Source: Malurus cyaneus samueli (lineage: Eukaryota; Chordata; Aves; Passeriformes; Maluridae). From it: 64,000 nt of DNA. The position numbers were made by a program, and so were the translations under genes. The notes beneath the pieces were generated by a model, which saw only the letters and a program-made list of their open reading frames with translations, had not been told where the DNA came from and did not search any database. Every line of letters begins with the position of its first letter. Positions within the stretch are counted from its first letter, which is position 1. The stretch is taken from assembly GCA_009741485.1 (NCBI GenBank), contig CM019220.1, forward strand, positions 25,919,048 to 25,983,047, in the 5' to 3' direction. Positions 62,201-64,000 of this stretch are shown piece after piece.

Positions 62201-64000
62201 CACGTCATTTGGTCTCTATATTAAAGAGACAGTCTTTTGCTTCCGGCTACATGTGTGCTCATTTTCTTCTGAGATGTGGAAGAAGAAATGTTTCTCTCTA
62301 TTTATGAGTAACTTAAAGGATTCTTCTAAATAAAAGTTTGAGTGGTGGAATGATGGATAAAGAAGACGTCATTTTATCAGGTATCCTTTCTTCAGGGCAT
62401 GGGCCTGAGTTTATGCCACGAACATGAATAGATTTCTCCTCCTGACCTCACCCCTGTAAAATCTATGAAAGTGAAGAACAAAATATTCAAGTTTTGCAGC
62501 ATTATGAATGAGGGCACAAACAGAAAATATTTTTCAGATATTATCATCTTTGTCTTCAAAATTCTTCCTGTTACATTTGCTGATTTATTGCATTTAGTAG
62601 TGTATAGAGTACACTACTAAAGAGTGTTATTCTCAGAACAAGATTTCCTCACCCCAAACACTCACAGAGTGGATTATGAAGCCCTAGGGAAGGCCCTGTT
62701 CTCAGCTTAATCCTTGCATTTTAAAGGCAATGCTTTTCCTAGTGTCTTGCTAATGGTTTGTTGGGCTGGTTTTTAATTCAACAAAGGTGTAATTTTACAT
62801 TCAGCTCTGAAGCTTTGTTAAAAATAGCTGTTGAAAATGATCCTTAAAATCAGGAGATATTTTCCATGGGAATCTTATCCAAAGCAGCTACAGGTCCTTA
62901 ACGTTGACTTGATCTTTTAAGCGATTTCTACATTATACTGAGTTGGTTTAATTGGCTGGCAACAAAATCACAACCCTCCAGTGAAATTATTCAAGAAGAC
63001 TTGTGCGAGACTTTTGCACATTTACACACATGACCCTTTGAAATAAAGCATTTGTCTGGCTGTAGGTGGTGACTTCCTCTTTTTTAAGACAAAAGAGCTC
63101 TGTTGAAGACCCTCATTTAGTTGTCATTGCCCTAAAATCAGAGATACCGAAAGAGGAAAACCGGCTTGTCTGAGAATTACTATCTGTGACTGCTCTTAAA
63201 GTAGACAGCGCTATGAAAAAAACAGAATTCCAAGCCGTGGGGCTGACCTCATATTTCTCCATGGGAATGTTTTTTTCCACTGCCTCCTTTAAAAGGTGGT
63301 TTCTTACTTTAGATATTGGAAGCTCCATCAGCTGCTTCATAGAGCAAAACTGACACCCACTGGCCACCCCCAGTACTTGAAACATTTTGAGCTTTCAAGT
63401 AGTCCTGGCTTCGGGGCAGAGCAGGACAAAGGAAAGGTGGAATGGCTTTCCAGCTCATCTCAGCCCTTCGTCCCTCCAGTGCATGACCTCAGCTTTATTA
63501 TGGTAGCCCTAAAATCCCACTGCCACCAACTGGAATGGCACAGGATGTAATGCTCGGGCTCCCTTTACTCCTTAGCGAATCAGTCGTAAAAATTCCTTTT
63601 ACATGACAAATATCAGGGCTCCCATCCCTTTCTGTTCAAAGCTGGACCAGCTTAACTGACCATTTTTTTCCCTGAAATACAAGCAGATGTTTCATTTGAT
63701 CAGTCTCAGACTTGCTGTGCCCACGGTCCACCACACTTCCCTGCATCAGCTCTTTGCCAGCGCCCATCCGTGTACTGATGGCCACACGGCCAGACCTGCT
63801 CAGTTCTGCTGCAGCACAGGTCCATCTCTAATGCATCCCAAATTTCTCTGCGGAATCCTCTCTCCTCCTCACACTCCAGTCCCTGGAATGTTTATCAAGG
63901 CTCCCAAAGATAATGTTTCTTATGAAGTGCTGTCACCTGTTTGTTGTGTGAGGAAGTGTCCCCGCCTTCCTCCCTGTCACAGCACAGACCAGGATTACAT

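Larger units (their letters stand above)
55251..64000. other. Upstream flank of IKZF2, no gene recognised
   Basis: To the right of the CpG island the sequence returns to AT-rich, non-coding composition. The open frames here are all short and match no family I know. It holds old repeat relics (56.3, 57.2, 57.6 and 59.1 kb), two hairpin-forming inverted repeats (62.11-62.16 and 62.59-62.62 kb) and conserved-looking AT-rich DNA around 62870-63080. Nothing else is supportable. Confidence 0.7.

Noticed and set aside
1..64000. tRNA, rRNA, snRNA, retroviral or DNA-transposon genes
   Set aside because: No cloverleaf A/B boxes, rRNA segments, LTR or polymerase motifs were recognised on reading. A covariance-model scan would be needed to be certain.

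Overview
This window looks like nuclear DNA from a bird. It is AT-rich with almost no coding sequence. It carries 5'-truncated CR1 LINE copies with the typical avian 3'-end sequence, scattered old SINE/LINE relics, and one GC/CpG-rich island. No bacterial, plasmid or viral gene was found. The exact species cannot be told from the sequence.

The one gene I recognise is IKZF2 (Helios, an Ikaros-family zinc-finger transcription factor) on the minus strand, read right to left. A CpG island at about 53.15-55.25 kb holds the promoter and one or more non-coding first exons, with good splice donors at 54131 and 53175. Exon 2 (51398-51446) carries the start codon and residues 1-11. Exon 3 (50573-50677) carries residues 12-46, whose sequence closely matches the Helios N-terminus. 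Both exons have consensus splice sites and their phases agree. Everything from 50572 down to position 1 is the 5' part of intron 3. I found no zinc-finger exon in it, so the DNA-binding and dimerisation fingers must lie beyond the left edge.

Layout: 1-32772 is intron 3 with one CR1 (18462-19025), old repeat relics, and a CpG-enriched, homeobox-motif-rich candidate regulatory block at 24.0-24.6 kb. 32773-41455 is a 4,341-bp segment present twice, with a single N between the copies. It is best explained as a false (haplotype or contig-overlap) duplication in the assembly. 41456-50572 is more intron 3 with further candidate conserved elements. 50573-54132 holds exons 3, 2 and candidate exon 1. 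54.1-55.25 kb holds the CpG island, a long CA/CCCTCA low-complexity tract and a minus-strand TATA-like box. 55.25-64.0 kb is upstream flank with old repeat relics, hairpins and no recognised gene.

I did not find a new coding system. The observations most worth checking are the N-joined duplication, the structured IKZF2 promoter (alternative first exons, a uORF, G-rich and purine tracts) and several intronic blocks that look like conserved regulatory DNA.
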